Source: Sphaerotilus hippei
GTDB taxonomy: Bacteria; Pseudomonadota; Gammaproteobacteria; Burkholderiales; Burkholderiaceae_C
Length of the DNA stretch: 64,000 bases
Direction of reading: 5' to 3'
Assembly (NCBI RefSeq): GCF_003201595.1
Contig: NZ_QJJS01000004.1
Coordinates: 83,765-147,764 of the forward strand
Shown here: positions 52,084 to 61,701 of the stretch, one piece after another
Layout of the letters: every line of letters begins with the position of its first letter
Position numbering within the stretch: position 1 is the first letter of the stretch
Translations under genes and position numbers: made by a program
The notes under the pieces: model-generated
What the model was told of the DNA's origin: nothing
What the model saw: only the letters and a program-made list of their open reading frames with translations
Databases searched by the model: none

Positions 52084-54366
52084 TCAGTGGGCTGGGGGGG
52101 TGTCCAGCCGGTTGCGCTGGGCCTGCCACAGCGCGTCCAGCGCCGCGGCGGCCATCGGTCGCCCGAGCAGGTAGCCCTGGGCGGCGTCACACCGGTGGGC
52201 CTGCAGGAAGGCCAGCTGCTCGGGCGTCTCCACCCCTTCGGCCACCACCGCCATGCCGAGCGCGTGGGCCATGCCGATGATGGCGCGCGTGATGGCCTCG
52301 TCGGCCTCGATGCTGGCCAGCCCGGCGACGAAGGCGCGGTCGATCTTGATGAGGTCGAGCGGAAAGCGCCGCAGGTAGCTCAGGCTGGAGAAGCCGGTGC
52401 CGAAGTCGTCCAGGGCCAGCGACACGCCCATGGACTTGATCGACCGCAGCGTCTCGATCACCGCGTCGGTCTGGTGCATCAGCAGGCTTTCGGTCAGCTC
52501 CAGCTCCAGCAGCCCGCCGGCCAGGCCCGAATCGTCCAGCACGCGCCGCACGGTGGCGGGCAGGTCGTGCTGGCGGAACTGCCGCGGCGACACGTTGACC
52601 GCCACCGACAGCCCCAGCTGCCAGCGCTGCTGCCAGGCCTGCGCCTGGGCGCAGGCGGTGCGCAGCACCCAGTCGCCGATGTCCACGATCAGGCCGGTCT
52701 CCTCGGCGATCGGGATGAAGCTCGAGGGCGGGACCATGCCCAGCGCCGGGTGGCGCCAGCGGATCAGCGCCTCGACGCCGGTGACGCGGCCGCTGCCCAG
52801 GTCCAGCTTGGGCTGGTAGTGCAGCTCGAACTGGTTCTCGTCGACGGCGGTGTGCAGCGCCCGGGCCAGCGTCTCGCGCTCGCGGGCCTGCTCGCTCATC
52901 TCGCGGCTGTAGAACTGGAAGCCGTTGCGGCCATCGTGCTTGGCCCGGTACATCGCGGTGTCGGCATGCATCAGCAGCGCCTCGCTGCTGTCGCCGTCCT
53001 CGGGGAACAGGCTCACGCCGACGCTGGTGCTGGCGTGCAGCAGGTGGCCGTCGATCTCGAAGGGCGGGGCCAGCGCGTCGAGCACCTTCTGCGCCGCGGC
53101 GGAGGCATCGCAGGCCCGGTGGATGCCCGGCAGCAGCACGACGAACTCGTCGCCGCCCAGGCGGGCCACCGTGTCCGACCGGCGCATGGTCTCGCGCAGC
53201 CGGGTCGACAGCGCCACCAGCAGGCCGTCGCCGACCGGGTGTCCGTAGCTGTCGTTGACGAACTTGAAATGGTCCAGGTCGAGCCAGAGCACGCCGACCC
53301 GCTCCTGCATGCGCCGGGCGTGCGCGATGGCCTGGTCCAGCCGATCGCGCAGCATGAGGCGGTTGGGCAGGCCGGTCAGCGCGTCGTGGCGGGCCTGGAA
53401 CTCCAGCGCCTGCTGGTGGTCCCGGGCGGCGGTGACGTCGTTGAGCACGCCCACGAAGTGCGTCACCGCACCCTCGGCGTCACGCACCGGCGCGATGTGC
53501 AGCTCGTTCCAGAACGCGCTGCCGTCCTTGCGGCGGTTGCGGAACACGCCGTGGCCTTCACGCTCCTCGCGCACGGCGGCGGCGATCTCGCGCAGGGCCG
53601 GCTGCTCGGACTCGTCGCCCTGCAGGAAACGGGCGTTGCGTCCGAGCACCTCCTGGGGCGGGTAGCCGGTGATGCGCTCGAAGGCCGGGTTGACGTATTC
53701 GATCGGCTGGTCGGCCCGCAGGTGGTCGGTGATCATGATGGCGTTGACCGCGGCCTCGATCGCCCGGTCCCGCACCCGCAGCGCCAGTTCGGCCTGCCGG
53801 CGCGCCTGCACCTCGTCGCTGAGCTCGCGGGTGCGCTGCCTCACCGCCGCTTCCAGCCCGTCCATCTGCGACTGCGCCTGCAGGCTCAGCGACCACTTCA
53901 TGACCAGCGTGCGCGCCAGCTGCAGCACCTCGATGGTGTCGAAGGGCTTCTTCAGCACCAGCAGGCGGTCGCGCGCGTCCAGGCGTCGCAGCACGTCCTC
54001 CCAGGCGTGGTCGGTGTAGGCCGTGCAGATCACCACCTGCAGGCGTGGATCGGCCTGCCACAGCCGCTCGATCGTCTCCACGCCGTCCCAGCCCGGCGGC
54101 ATGCGCATGTCGACGAAGGCCATCGCGTAGGGCCGGCCCTGCTGCAGCGCCTGCTGCACCCGGCTCAGGCCCTCCTGTCCCTGGTAGGCCGAGTCGAGCT
54201 CGAACTCGATCTGCTCGGCCGCGGCGCTGTCGCCGAACAGCAGGGCCTCGTCGTCGAGCAGGTCCATCGCGTCGGAGGACACGGCCAGGAGCTTGCGGAA
54301 ATCCTCGTGGATCGACGGCATGTCGTCGATCAGCAGGATGCGGCGGTTCGTCGGCAGGTTCATCAT
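52084..54366 (-). CDS. Response regulator-PAS-GGDEF-EAL protein
   Basis: A 760-residue two-component regulator that turns over c-di-GMP. Receiver domain (1-150; acidic D14/D15, phospho-acceptor D86 in FVDMRMPP, Lys in VLKKPFD), coiled-coil linker, PAS domain with PAC (AFERITGYPPQEVLGRNARFLQGDES, an LOV-like GRNxRFLQG without the usual NC), GGDEF (intact RLGGDEFVVLLPG) and EAL (EALIRWRHP, LDDFGTGFSS, AEGVET, AQGYLLGRP). Both cyclase and phosphodiesterase motifs appear complete. Start MMNLPTNRR at 54366. It is followed at 18 bp by the kinase gene, its likely partner. Confidence 0.9.
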   Translation of the reverse strand: MMNLPTNRRILLIDDMPSIHEDFRKLLAVSSDAMDLLDDEALLFGDSAAAEQIEFELDSAYQGQEGLSRVQQALQQGRPYAMAFVDMRMPPGWDGVETIERLWQADPRLQVVICTAYTDHAWEDVLRRLDARDRLLVLKKPFDTIEVLQLARTLVMKWSLSLQAQSQMDGLEAAVRQRTRELSDEVQARRQAELALRVRDRAIEAAVNAIMITDHLRADQPIEYVNPAFERITGYPPQEVLGRNARFLQGDESEQPALREIAAAVREEREGHGVFRNRRKDGSAFWNELHIAPVRDAEGAVTHFVGVLNDVTAARDHQQALEFQARHDALTGLPNRLMLRDRLDQAIAHARRMQERVGVLWLDLDHFKFVNDSYGHPVGDGLLVALSTRLRETMRRSDTVARLGGDEFVVLLPGIHRACDASAAAQKVLDALAPPFEIDGHLLHASTSVGVSLFPEDGDSSEALLMHADTAMYRAKHDGRNGFQFYSREMSEQARERETLARALHTAVDENQFELHYQPKLDLGSGRVTGVEALIRWRHPALGMVPPSSFIPIAEETGLIVDIGDWVLRTACAQAQAWQQRWQLGLSVAVNVSPRQFRQHDLPATVRRVLDDSGLAGGLLELELTESLLMHQTDAVIETLRSIKSMGVSLALDDFGTGFSSLSYLRRFPLDLIKIDRAFVAGLASIEADEAITRAIIGMAHALGMAVVAEGVETPEQLAFLQAHRCDAAQGYLLGRPMAAAALDALWQAQRNRLDTPPAH

Positions 54367-54502
54367 GCGTTCCTCGTGCGTGGCCCGGTGCCCACGGGGG
54401 CGGACACCGACGGCAGCCAAGTCCTGCAGTGTGAACCACCCGGCCTGAACCTCCCGTCTCGCGGCCCGCGATGCCCGGGCCGTCGCGCCACCCCTGGGGT
54501 GG

Positions 54503-56074
54503 TCACCAGGGTTGTATCGGAGCGCACGCAGGCTTCTTGAGGCGAGGGGGCTCGAAGCGGAACACCCCGACGGTGCCCACCAGCCGCTGCGCCTGCCGCC
54601 TCAGGCTCTCCGCGGCCGCGCTGGTCTCCTGGACCAGCGCGGCGTTCTTCTGCGTGCCCTGGTCGATGTGCTGCACGGCCAGGCCGATGTGGCGGACCCC
54701 TTCGTTCTGCGTGCCGCTGGCCTGGCTGATCCGGGTGACCAGGTCGTGGACCTGGCCGATGGCGAGCACGACCTGCTCCATCGTGCTGCCGGCGCGGTCG
54801 ACCAGCGCGCGACCCCGCTCGACCCGGTCGCCGCTCGAGGCGATCAGGGCCCTGATGTCGCGCGACGCGTCACCCGAACGCCGCGCCAGGGTGCGCACCT
54901 CGTCGGCGACGACCGCAAAGCCCCGGCCTTGCGCACCGGCCCGGGCGGCCTCGACCGAGGCGTTGAGGGCCAGCAGATGGGTCTGGAAGGCGATGGCGTC
55001 GATCACGCCGATGATGTCGGCGATGCGCCGGCTGTCCTCGCCGATGCCGTGCATGGTGTCGACCACCTCGTGCACCACCTGGCCGCCCTGGCGGGCGACG
55101 CCGCTGGCCTGCTGCGCCAGGTCGCAGGCCTGGCGGGCATCGACGGCGTTGTGGTGGCTGGAGCTGCCCAGCGTCTCCATCGAGGCGTTCGTCTGCTGCA
55201 GGGCCGCGGCCTGCTGCTCGGTGCGCATCGCCAGGTCCGCACTGCCGTGGGCGATCTCGGCGCTGGCATTGGCCACCGTCTCGGCGCTGTCACGCACCTG
55301 ACCCACCAGCTGGCGCAGCCGGTCCTGCATGTGGGCCAGCGCCTGCAGCAGCTGCGAGGTCTCGTCCCGCCCGGGCACGTGGATGACCCGGGTCAGGTTG
55401 CCGCCCGCCACGTCGCTGGCCACCTCGATGGCGTGGCGCAGCGGCTGCACCACCGAGCGGCTGAGCATCAGGCCGATGGTGATGCCCAGCGCCGTGGCCA
55501 GCAGCATCAGCCCCACGCTCCAGCCGACCGCCTGCCGCCCCTGCCGGAAGGCCTCGGCCGCGATGTCCGCGCTGTGGGCGGCGATCTGCTGCTGCAGCGC
55601 GTCGAGCAGCCGGGCCGGCTCGCGGTCGATGCCACGCACCATCAGGTCGCCGATCGACGGCTCCAGCCCGTTGTCCTTGAACTTCTCGAGTCCGGCCCGG
55701 TAGCCGGTGGCCATCTGCCGGTGGGCCGCGATGAAGCGCTCCAGCAGCTCCCGCAGCGCCGGGTCCCGGAGGCGGGCCTTCAGCGCCTGCGCGCCCTCGG
55801 CGACGGCCTTCTCCTCGTCCTGGAAGGCGCTCCAGTGCCGCTCCAGCAGCGCGCCGTCCATGCCACGCAGCAGCAGGTTCTTCCATTCCTGCACCTGGGT
55901 CTTGAAGTGGCTGACCATCACCGCGGTGGCCCGTTCGTCGGCGACCCGCTCCAGCACGTCGGCCCGCAGCGTGTCCAGCGACCGGCTGCTGATGAACAGC
56001 CCGCCCAGGCCCGCGGCCAGCGTCAGCAGCAGCGCCAGTGCGAAGGCGAGGGGGACTTTCCTGTCGATGTTCAT
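54503..56074 (-). CDS. Methyl-accepting chemotaxis protein
   Basis: A 523-residue receptor. TM1 (about 8-30, [20 protein letters not shown]), a periplasmic four-helix-type domain (about 31-185), TM2 (about 187-210), HAMP (about 211-265) and the signalling domain with the hairpin tip [50 protein letters not shown], which is fully conserved. It ends in a short basic/proline tail without a CheR/CheB pentapeptide. Upstream of the response-regulator gene (136 bp gap), same strand. The ligand is unknown. Confidence 0.93.
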   Translation of the reverse strand: MNIDRKVPLAFALALLLTLAAGLGGLFISSRSLDTLRADVLERVADERATAVMVSHFKTQVQEWKNLLLRGMDGALLERHWSAFQDEEKAVAEGAQALKARLRDPALRELLERFIAAHRQMATGYRAGLEKFKDNGLEPSIGDLMVRGIDREPARLLDALQQQIAAHSADIAAEAFRQGRQAVGWSVGLMLLATALGITIGLMLSRSVVQPLRHAIEVASDVAGGNLTRVIHVPGRDETSQLLQALAHMQDRLRQLVGQVRDSAETVANASAEIAHGSADLAMRTEQQAAALQQTNASMETLGSSSHHNAVDARQACDLAQQASGVARQGGQVVHEVVDTMHGIGEDSRRIADIIGVIDAIAFQTHLLALNASVEAARAGAQGRGFAVVADEVRTLARRSGDASRDIRALIASSGDRVERGRALVDRAGSTMEQVVLAIGQVHDLVTRISQASGTQNEGVRHIGLAVQHIDQGTQKNAALVQETSAAAESLRRQAQRLVGTVGVFRFEPPRLKKPACAPIQPW

Positions 56075-56225
56075 GGCGTCCTGGCTCGATCGACTTCAGG
56101 CCGGCCCCTGCCGGGGCCGGTTCGTCGCCGCGGGATCCCCCGCCGCTGGAGTCTGTATCGGGCGTGCCGGTCGCGGATTCAATGAAGTTTTCGTGACACG
56201 CCGGCCGGGCGGAGGCGGGCGGGGC

Positions 56226-57134
56226 TCAGGCCGCGTCCTGCGCCACCGCGATCAGCTGCTGGCGCAACCACGCATGGGCCGCGTCCTGGGTGTTGTGGCG
56301 GTTCCACTGCATCACCAGGTGCAGCGGCGGGATCTCGAAGGGCGGGGGCAGCAGGCGGATCGGCAGGATGCGGGCGTACATGCGTGCCAGGCGGGTGTGC
56401 ATGGTGGCGATGCGCTGCGTGCCCACCACCAGCGGGGGCAGCGAGTTGAAGGTGCTGGCGGTGACCACCACCTCGCGGGCCACGCCGTGGGTCGACAGGA
56501 ACCAGCTCTCGAAGGTGGCGACCCGCTGGTCGCCGAACTGCGCGGCGACGTGGCGCGAGGCCATGTAGTGCTCGAAGCTCAGGCCCTGCGCCGGCAGGCG
56601 ATGGCCGGTCCAGACCACGCAGGTGTAGCTCTCGGACATCAGCTGCTGCATCGGGTGCTGGTCGCTCGCGTTGCGTTCGGGATAGAGCGCGAAGTCGACC
56701 TCGCCGCGCTCGAGGCGCTGCAGGTTGCTGTCGCCCAGGCTGACCACGTCCATCGAGATGCCCGGGGCCTCGGTCTCCAGGCGCTGCGCCAGCGGCGTCA
56801 GCAGCACGGTGGTGGCGTAGTCCGAGGCGTTGAAGACGAAGCGGCGCTGCTCGCGCGTGGCGTCGAAGTCGGCCTTGGCCGCCAGCGTGGCCTGCGAGCG
56901 CAGCAGCAGGTCGCGCACCGGCTCGCGCAGGTTCTGCGCCAGCGGCGTGAGCTCCATGCGCCGCCCGACCTGCACCAGCAGCTCGTCGCCGAAGTGCTCG
57001 CGCAGCCGCGCCAGCGCGCTGCTGGTGGCCGAGGCGCCGATGTGCAGGCGCTCGCCCGCGCGGCTGACGCTGCGGGTGTCGAGCAGCGCGTCGAGCGTGA
57101 CGAAGAGGTTGAGGTCGAAGTGGCCGAGGCGCAT
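56226..57134 (-). CDS. LysR-family transcriptional regulator
   Basis: A 302-residue LysR protein. Start ATG 57134 (MRLGHFDLNLFVTLDALL) has an AGGAGA ribosome site 9 bp upstream; the frame is open a further 10 codons. HTH: TRSVSRAGERLHIGASATSSALARLREHFGDELLV. The effector domain includes FVFNASDYATTVLLTPLAQRLE, like NodD/PcpR-type regulators of aromatic or lipid-like compounds. It is divergent from the DUF1302 gene and likely regulates that cassette; an AAGTAATT...AATGACTT inverted repeat lies between. Confidence 0.9.
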   Translation of the reverse strand: MRLGHFDLNLFVTLDALLDTRSVSRAGERLHIGASATSSALARLREHFGDELLVQVGRRMELTPLAQNLREPVRDLLLRSQATLAAKADFDATREQRRFVFNASDYATTVLLTPLAQRLETEAPGISMDVVSLGDSNLQRLERGEVDFALYPERNASDQHPMQQLMSESYTCVVWTGHRLPAQGLSFEHYMASRHVAAQFGDQRVATFESWFLSTHGVAREVVVTASTFNSLPPLVVGTQRIATMHTRLARMYARILPIRLLPPPFEIPPLHLVMQWNRHNTQDAAHAWLRQQLIAVAQDAA

Positions 57135-57180
57135 GGGATGGGGTCTCCTGTCTTTCGATGCCATCGGATGATGGTGTCGA

Positions 57181-57212
57181 AAGTAATTGATTTGCCTGGA
57201 TGGTAATGACTT
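57181..57212. promoter_or_regulatory. Candidate LysR operator between divergent genes
   Basis: AAGTAATT (57181-57188) and AATGACTT (57205-57212) form an inverted repeat with one mismatch over a 16-bp spacer, within the 339-bp region between the LysR start (57134) and the DUF1302 gene (57474). It is A+T-rich compared with the surroundings. LysR proteins usually bind such imperfect dyads; the assignment is inferred. Confidence 0.4.
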
Positions 57213-57256
57213 CTAGGATTGCGACACATCAAACACCAAGAACACCGGAGACCGAC

Positions 57257-57304
57257 ATGAATCCACGCGCCACCGCGCCGCCGCCGCGCACCCGCCCGGA
57301 CTGA
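57257..57304 (+). CDS. Possible 15-codon leader peptide with a Pro-Pro-Pro stretch
   Basis: ATG at 57257, stop TGA at 57302-57304, encoding MNPRATAPPPRTRPD. A GGAG sequence (57247-57250) lies at suitable distance. Six of the 15 residues are Pro or Arg, and the CCG-CCG-CCG run is of the kind that stalls ribosomes without EF-P. A very strong hairpin follows at 57384-57411, 62 bp before the DUF1302 start. Possible translation-coupled attenuation; untested. Confidence 0.3.
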   Translation: MNPRATAPPPRTRPD

Positions 57305-57383
57305 TCCGTCCGCGCGCCGGAACCCGGCCCTCGCGCCGTTCCGATCCCGCTTTCCCTCCAGGCCATGCCGGCGCTCCGCGCGT

Positions 57384-57411
57384 CCGGCAGGGCGCAGCGC
57401 TGCCCTGCCGG
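57384..57411 (+). promoter_or_regulatory. Strong hairpin in the 5' leader of the DUF1302 gene
   Basis: Arms CCGGCAGGGC (57384-57393) and GCCCTGCCGG (57402-57411) pair perfectly across the loop GCAGCGCT. It lies in the leader between the possible 15-aa peptide and the DUF1302 start (57474). There is no T-run, so it would act as a translation or Rho-related element or just as a stable leader structure. Confidence 0.4.
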
Positions 57412-57473
57412 GCGGCTGACCACGCCGCAGAGCGTGCTGCGAACGCTTCCGACCGCCCCACAGGAGACCCCCA

Positions 57474-59183
57474 GTGAACCTCGCCCGAACCTGCATCCGC
57501 CCGAGTCGGCCCCGCCGCGCGCCCGGCATCCCCCTGCTGCCCGGTGCGCTGATGAGCGCCGTGCTGCTGGCCCTGAGCCCGGGCGCGGCCCGCGCCTTCG
57601 AGGTCGACACCGGCCACCCGGACCTGAAGGTGCTGTGGGACACGACGCTGAAGTACAGCACCGGCTTTCGTGTCAAGGGACCCTCGTCGTCGGTGGTCGG
57701 AGGCTCGAACTACGACACCACGTCGTCGAGCTATTTCCCCAACACCGACGACGGCAGCCGCAATTTCCGCCGCGGCCTGGTCTCGAACCGCCTCGACCTG
57801 CTCAGCGAGCTGGACGTCTCCTACCAGGGCTTCGGCGCGCGCATCTCCGGCGCGGGCTGGTACGACCGGGTCTACCAGCGCGGGCGCAACGACAACGACT
57901 CGGCGTCGACCGCCAACGCCACCTCGGTCGAGCACGACCAGTTCACCGAGGCCACGCGCAAGCTGCACGGCGGCAGCGCGGACCTGCTCGACGCCTTCGT
58001 GTTCGGCAAGTTCCAGCTCGGCTCGACCAACGCCTCGGTGCGCCTGGGCAAGCACACGCTGCTCTACGGCGAGAGCCTGATGCTGGGGGCCAACGGCATC
58101 GCGGCGGCGCAGGCCTCGATCGACGTGGTCAAGGCCGCGACGGTGCCCAACGCGCAGTTCAAGGAATTCATGATGCCGATCAACCAGCTGTCGGCACAGC
58201 TGCAGGTCTCCGAGGACGTGACCGTGGGCGGCTACTACATGCTCGACTGGAAGAGCGACCGCCTGCCGGGCTCGGGCAGCTACTACTCCTTCATGGACTC
58301 GCTGGCCACCGGCGGCGAGCGGCTGATCGTCGGCCACTCGCCGGCCGGCAACGTCGGTTTCGCCCGAGAGGCCGACATGAAGGCCAGGCGGTCCGGCCAG
58401 GGCGGCGTGCAGGTGCGCTTCCACGTCGAGGACGTCGACTACGGCCTCTACGCGGTGCAGTGGCACGACCACGGCCCGTCCGGCCTCTACCTGCACCCCT
58501 CCGCCACGCCGGTGGCCTCCTCCAGCGGTCTGCAGGTGGGCACCTACCAGTGGGCCTTCCATGAGGGCATCCGCGCGGTCGGCGGCAGCTTCAGCACCAC
58601 GCTGGGCAACGTCAACCTGTCGGGCGAGGTGTCCATGCGCAGCAACACGCCGCTCGACAGCGATGCGCAGGTCGACGTGGCCGGCGCCGACAACAGCGGC
58701 AATCCGCTGTACGCGGTGGGCAAGTCGGCCCATGCACAGGTGAACTGGATCGCCAGCATCGGCCCGACCTTCCTGGCCCGCGAGGCCGACTTCGTCGGCG
58801 AGGTGGCGTGGAACCGCCGCCTGTCGATCAGCAAGAACGCCGCGGCGCTCAACCCCAACGCCTCGCGTGACGCGGCGAACCTGCGGGTGGTGTTCGAGCC
58901 CAAGTACCGCCAGGTGCTGCCGGGCCTGGACCTGAGCGTGCCGGTGGGCGTGGGCTACGGCCTGTGGGGCAACTCGTCGACCGTCGGCGCCTTCATGGGC
59001 GCGGGCACCGGCGACGTGAGCATCGGCGTGAACGGCGCCTACCTGGACGTGTGGCGCTTCGGCCTCAACCTGACGCACTACATGGGGCCGGCCGGGCCGT
59101 TCATCGAGAACGGCCACCGCTCGTTCAAGCAGTACTACGCCGACCGCGACTACCTGTCGTTCAACCTGCGCCGCACGTTCTGA
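57474..59183 (+). CDS. DUF1302 outer-membrane barrel-like protein
   Basis: A 569-residue protein of the DUF1302 family. Signal peptide to about residue 41 (LLALSPGAARA cut before FEVDTGHPDLKVLWDTTLKYS); the start at 57474 is GTG (base 57474-57476) with RBS AGGAGA. The repeated beta-strand pattern and C-terminal Phe (LSFNLRRTF) fit an outer-membrane barrel. Family proteins occur with DUF1329 proteins, YCF48-like proteins and RND pumps, often near lipid or aromatic/steroid degradation genes; a role in export or uptake of hydrophobic molecules is inferred, not shown. 27 bp before the DUF1329 gene. Confidence 0.85.
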   Translation: MNLARTCIRPSRPRRAPGIPLLPGALMSAVLLALSPGAARAFEVDTGHPDLKVLWDTTLKYSTGFRVKGPSSSVVGGSNYDTTSSSYFPNTDDGSRNFRRGLVSNRLDLLSELDVSYQGFGARISGAGWYDRVYQRGRNDNDSASTANATSVEHDQFTEATRKLHGGSADLLDAFVFGKFQLGSTNASVRLGKHTLLYGESLMLGANGIAAAQASIDVVKAATVPNAQFKEFMMPINQLSAQLQVSEDVTVGGYYMLDWKSDRLPGSGSYYSFMDSLATGGERLIVGHSPAGNVGFAREADMKARRSGQGGVQVRFHVEDVDYGLYAVQWHDHGPSGLYLHPSATPVASSSGLQVGTYQWAFHEGIRAVGGSFSTTLGNVNLSGEVSMRSNTPLDSDAQVDVAGADNSGNPLYAVGKSAHAQVNWIASIGPTFLAREADFVGEVAWNRRLSISKNAAALNPNASRDAANLRVVFEPKYRQVLPGLDLSVPVGVGYGLWGNSSTVGAFMGAGTGDVSIGVNGAYLDVWRFGLNLTHYMGPAGPFIENGHRSFKQYYADRDYLSFNLRRTF

Positions 59184-59210
59184 TCCCCCGATCTTCCGGA
59201 GACCCCTTCC

Positions 59211-60569
59211 ATGTTCCCCCTCAAGTCACTGCCTCTGGCGATCACCCTGGCCTGCAGCACGGCCTTCATGTCCCCGGCCTGGTCGGCGGTGGGCGCCGAT
59301 GAAGCCGCCCGCCTCAAGACCGACCTCACGCCGCTGGGCGCCGAGAAGGCCGGCAACAAGGACGGCAGCATCCCGGCCTGGACGGGCGGCCACACCACGG
59401 CCATCCCGGGCTTCAGGAACGGCGGCAAGCGGGCCGATCCGTTCGCCGCCGACAAGCCGCTGCTGCAGATCACCGCCAAGAACATGGACCAGCACGCCGA
59501 CCGGCTGACCGACGGCGTCAAGGCCATGCTGAAGAAGTACCCCGACAGCTTCCGCGTCGACGTCTACCCGACCCGGCGCACCGCGGCCGCGCCGCAGTGG
59601 GTCTACGACAACACCGCGAGGAACGCGGTCAAGGCCGAGCTCAAGGACCTGGTGCCGAGCAACGCCTACGGCGGCATTCCCTTCCCCATCCCGAAGAGCG
59701 GCGCCGAGGCGATGTGGAACCACTCGCTGCGCTGGCGCGGCGAGGCCTGGCACGTGGCGGTCAAGGGCATCCAGGGCACCGGCGACGGCAAGCACGTGGT
59801 CACGACCGTGGCCTCGGGCGACTTCCAGATGCCCTACTACTTCAAGGACGGCAGCCCGGAGAAGTTCGACGGCCAGTTCTGGTCCATCCGCCTGATCAAC
59901 TCCGGCCCGCCGCTGCGTGCCGGCGAAGGGGTGGTCGGCCGTGAGCACATGGTCGGCGACAAGACCCAGGTCTGGGCCTACATCACCGGCCAGCGCCGCG
60001 TGCGCAAGGTGCCCAACGCCTGCTGCGACACGCCCACCCCGGCCAGCGCGGGCATCTCCATGTTCGACCAGACCGACGTGTTCAACGGCCGCCTCGACCG
60101 CTTCGACTGGAAGATCGTCGGCAAGAAGGAGATGCTGATCCCCTACAACGGCAACAAGCTGCTGGCCACGCCCGAAGCCAAGGCGCTGGACAAGCACCAC
60201 CTGGCGTCGGACGCGATGCGCTGGGAGCTGCACCGCGTCTGGGTGATCGAGGCCACGGTGGCCGCCGGCAAGCGCCACCTCGCGCCCAAGCGCCGCTACT
60301 ACCTCGACGAGGACACCTGGATCGCCGTGCTCGCCGACCACTGGGACGCCAATGGCCAGCTCTGGCAGATGGGTTTCTCCAACCCGGTGGTGATGCCCGA
60401 CCTGCCGGCGACGACCTCGCCGGGCATGTTCGGCTTCTACGACCTGATCTCGGGGGCCTGGTACTACGACGGCGCGATGAACGACTCCGCCGAGCAGTAC
60501 CGGATCATGCCGCGCTACAGCGACACGGTCTTCACGCCCGAGGCCCTGACCGGCGAGGGCGTGCGCTGA
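59211..60569 (+). CDS. DUF1329 outer-membrane-associated lipoprotein-carrier-like protein
   Basis: A 452-residue exported protein of the DUF1329 family. Signal peptide about 1-25 (cut near SPAWSA), then VGADEAARLKTDLTPLGAEKAGNKDGSIPAWTGG, the characteristic family start. The family is thought to share a LolA/LolB-like fold, suited to binding lipidic ligands. Further marks: NMDQHADRLTDGVKAML, a Trp-rich region (GQFWSIRLINSGPPLRAGEG) and the C-terminal MPRYSDTVFTPEALTGEG. Always tied to DUF1302 in such cassettes. RBS CGGAGA precedes ATG at 59211. Confidence 0.9.
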   Translation: MFPLKSLPLAITLACSTAFMSPAWSAVGADEAARLKTDLTPLGAEKAGNKDGSIPAWTGGHTTAIPGFRNGGKRADPFAADKPLLQITAKNMDQHADRLTDGVKAMLKKYPDSFRVDVYPTRRTAAAPQWVYDNTARNAVKAELKDLVPSNAYGGIPFPIPKSGAEAMWNHSLRWRGEAWHVAVKGIQGTGDGKHVVTTVASGDFQMPYYFKDGSPEKFDGQFWSIRLINSGPPLRAGEGVVGREHMVGDKTQVWAYITGQRRVRKVPNACCDTPTPASAGISMFDQTDVFNGRLDRFDWKIVGKKEMLIPYNGNKLLATPEAKALDKHHLASDAMRWELHRVWVIEATVAAGKRHLAPKRRYYLDEDTWIAVLADHWDANGQLWQMGFSNPVVMPDLPATTSPGMFGFYDLISGAWYYDGAMNDSAEQYRIMPRYSDTVFTPEALTGEGVR

Positions 60570-60582
60570 GCACGCACCGGGC

Positions 60583-61701
60583 ATGAGCGCAACACATCGC
60601 GTGGAACAGGGGCCCGGGGCGGCGGGCATCGACCGCCGTCGACGGGCATGTCTCGGAGCGCTGCTGCTGGCCGGCACCGGGGTCGGGCCGGTCCGGGCCG
60701 AGGCGGCTCCGGGCGGGGCGGCTCCGGTGGCCGGTCCGCTGGAGCGGCCCGCCACGGTCCTCAGGGATCCGCGCCGCGCGATGCTGCTCGGCCTGGCGCG
60801 GGCCGGCGCGCGCACCGTGTCGGTGGGCAGCCACGGGGTCGTGCTGCTGTCCGACGACGACGGCGCCACCTGGCGCCAGGCGGCGTCGGTGCCGGTCAGC
60901 GTCACGCTGACGGCGGTGCGCTTCGTCACGGCCCGGGTCGGCTGGGCGGTGGGCCACCAGGGCGTGGTGCTGCGCACCGACGACGCCGGCGAGCACTGGA
61001 CCCGCCAGCTCGAGGGGCGGGCGATCGCGCAGCTGCTGCTGGCCGACGCGGTGCGCCGGGGCGACGCCCGGGCCGAGGCCGAAGCCCGCCGCGCGGTCGA
61101 GGAAGGCGCCGACAAGCCGCTGCTGGCCCTGCATTTCCGCAGCGAGCAGGAGGGTCTCGTCGTCGGCGCCTTCGGCCTGGTGCTGGCCACCACCGACGGC
61201 GGGCGCCACTGGACGCCGCAGGGCGACCGGCTCGACAACCCGAAGGGGGCCCACCTCTACACGATCGACCGCCACGAGGACACGGTGCTGATCGCCGGTG
61301 AGCAGGGCCTGCTGCTGCACTCCGGCGACGGCGGGCGCAGCTACCGCCGCGTGCCGACCCCGTATGCCGGCAGCTACTTCGGCGTCGGCCGGGATGCGGC
61401 CGGGGCCTGGGTGCTGGCCGGGCTGCGCGGCACGGTGCTGCGCAGCGACGACCAGGGCCGCCGCTGGGCCACGCTGGCCAGCCCCGTGCCCGCCAGCGTG
61501 ACCGCGCTGACCCGTGACCGGGACGGCACGCTGTGGCTGGCCAACCAGGCCGGCCAGCTGCTGCGGCCGACCGCGGCCGCAGCGCCGCTGCAACTGGCGG
61601 CGCAGACCGCCGCCCAGCAACCTGCCGACCTGCTCCGGCTCGACGACGGCCGGATGCTGATCGCCGGCTGGAACGGCATCACCCGAGTGAGCCTGCGATG
61701 A
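60583..61701 (+). CDS. YCF48/BNR-like beta-propeller protein
   Basis: A 372-residue exported protein with a signal (RRRRACLGALLLAGTGVGPVRAEA) and a propeller of BNR/Asp-box type repeats: SDDDGATW, TDDAGEHW, TTDGGRHW, SGDGGRSY and SDDQGRRW at roughly 45-55 residue spacing. Related to the photosystem II assembly factor YCF48 (HCF136) in fold. In DUF1302/DUF1329 cassettes it likely forms a periplasmic partner of the RND transporter. Its stop overlaps the RND start (ATGA). Confidence 0.88.
   Translation: MSATHRVEQGPGAAGIDRRRRACLGALLLAGTGVGPVRAEAAPGGAAPVAGPLERPATVLRDPRRAMLLGLARAGARTVSVGSHGVVLLSDDDGATWRQAASVPVSVTLTAVRFVTARVGWAVGHQGVVLRTDDAGEHWTRQLEGRAIAQLLLADAVRRGDARAEAEARRAVEEGADKPLLALHFRSEQEGLVVGAFGLVLATTDGGRHWTPQGDRLDNPKGAHLYTIDRHEDTVLIAGEQGLLLHSGDGGRSYRRVPTPYAGSYFGVGRDAAGAWVLAGLRGTVLRSDDQGRRWATLASPVPASVTALTRDRDGTLWLANQAGQLLRPTAAAAPLQLAAQTAAQQPADLLRLDDGRMLIAGWNGITRVSLR

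Noticed and set aside
48691..54540. 1949-codon open frame on the + strand opposite the sensor and response-regulator genes
   Set aside because: Translation is full of His, Gln, Arg and Val repeats with no motif; both genes on the other strand have clear domains.
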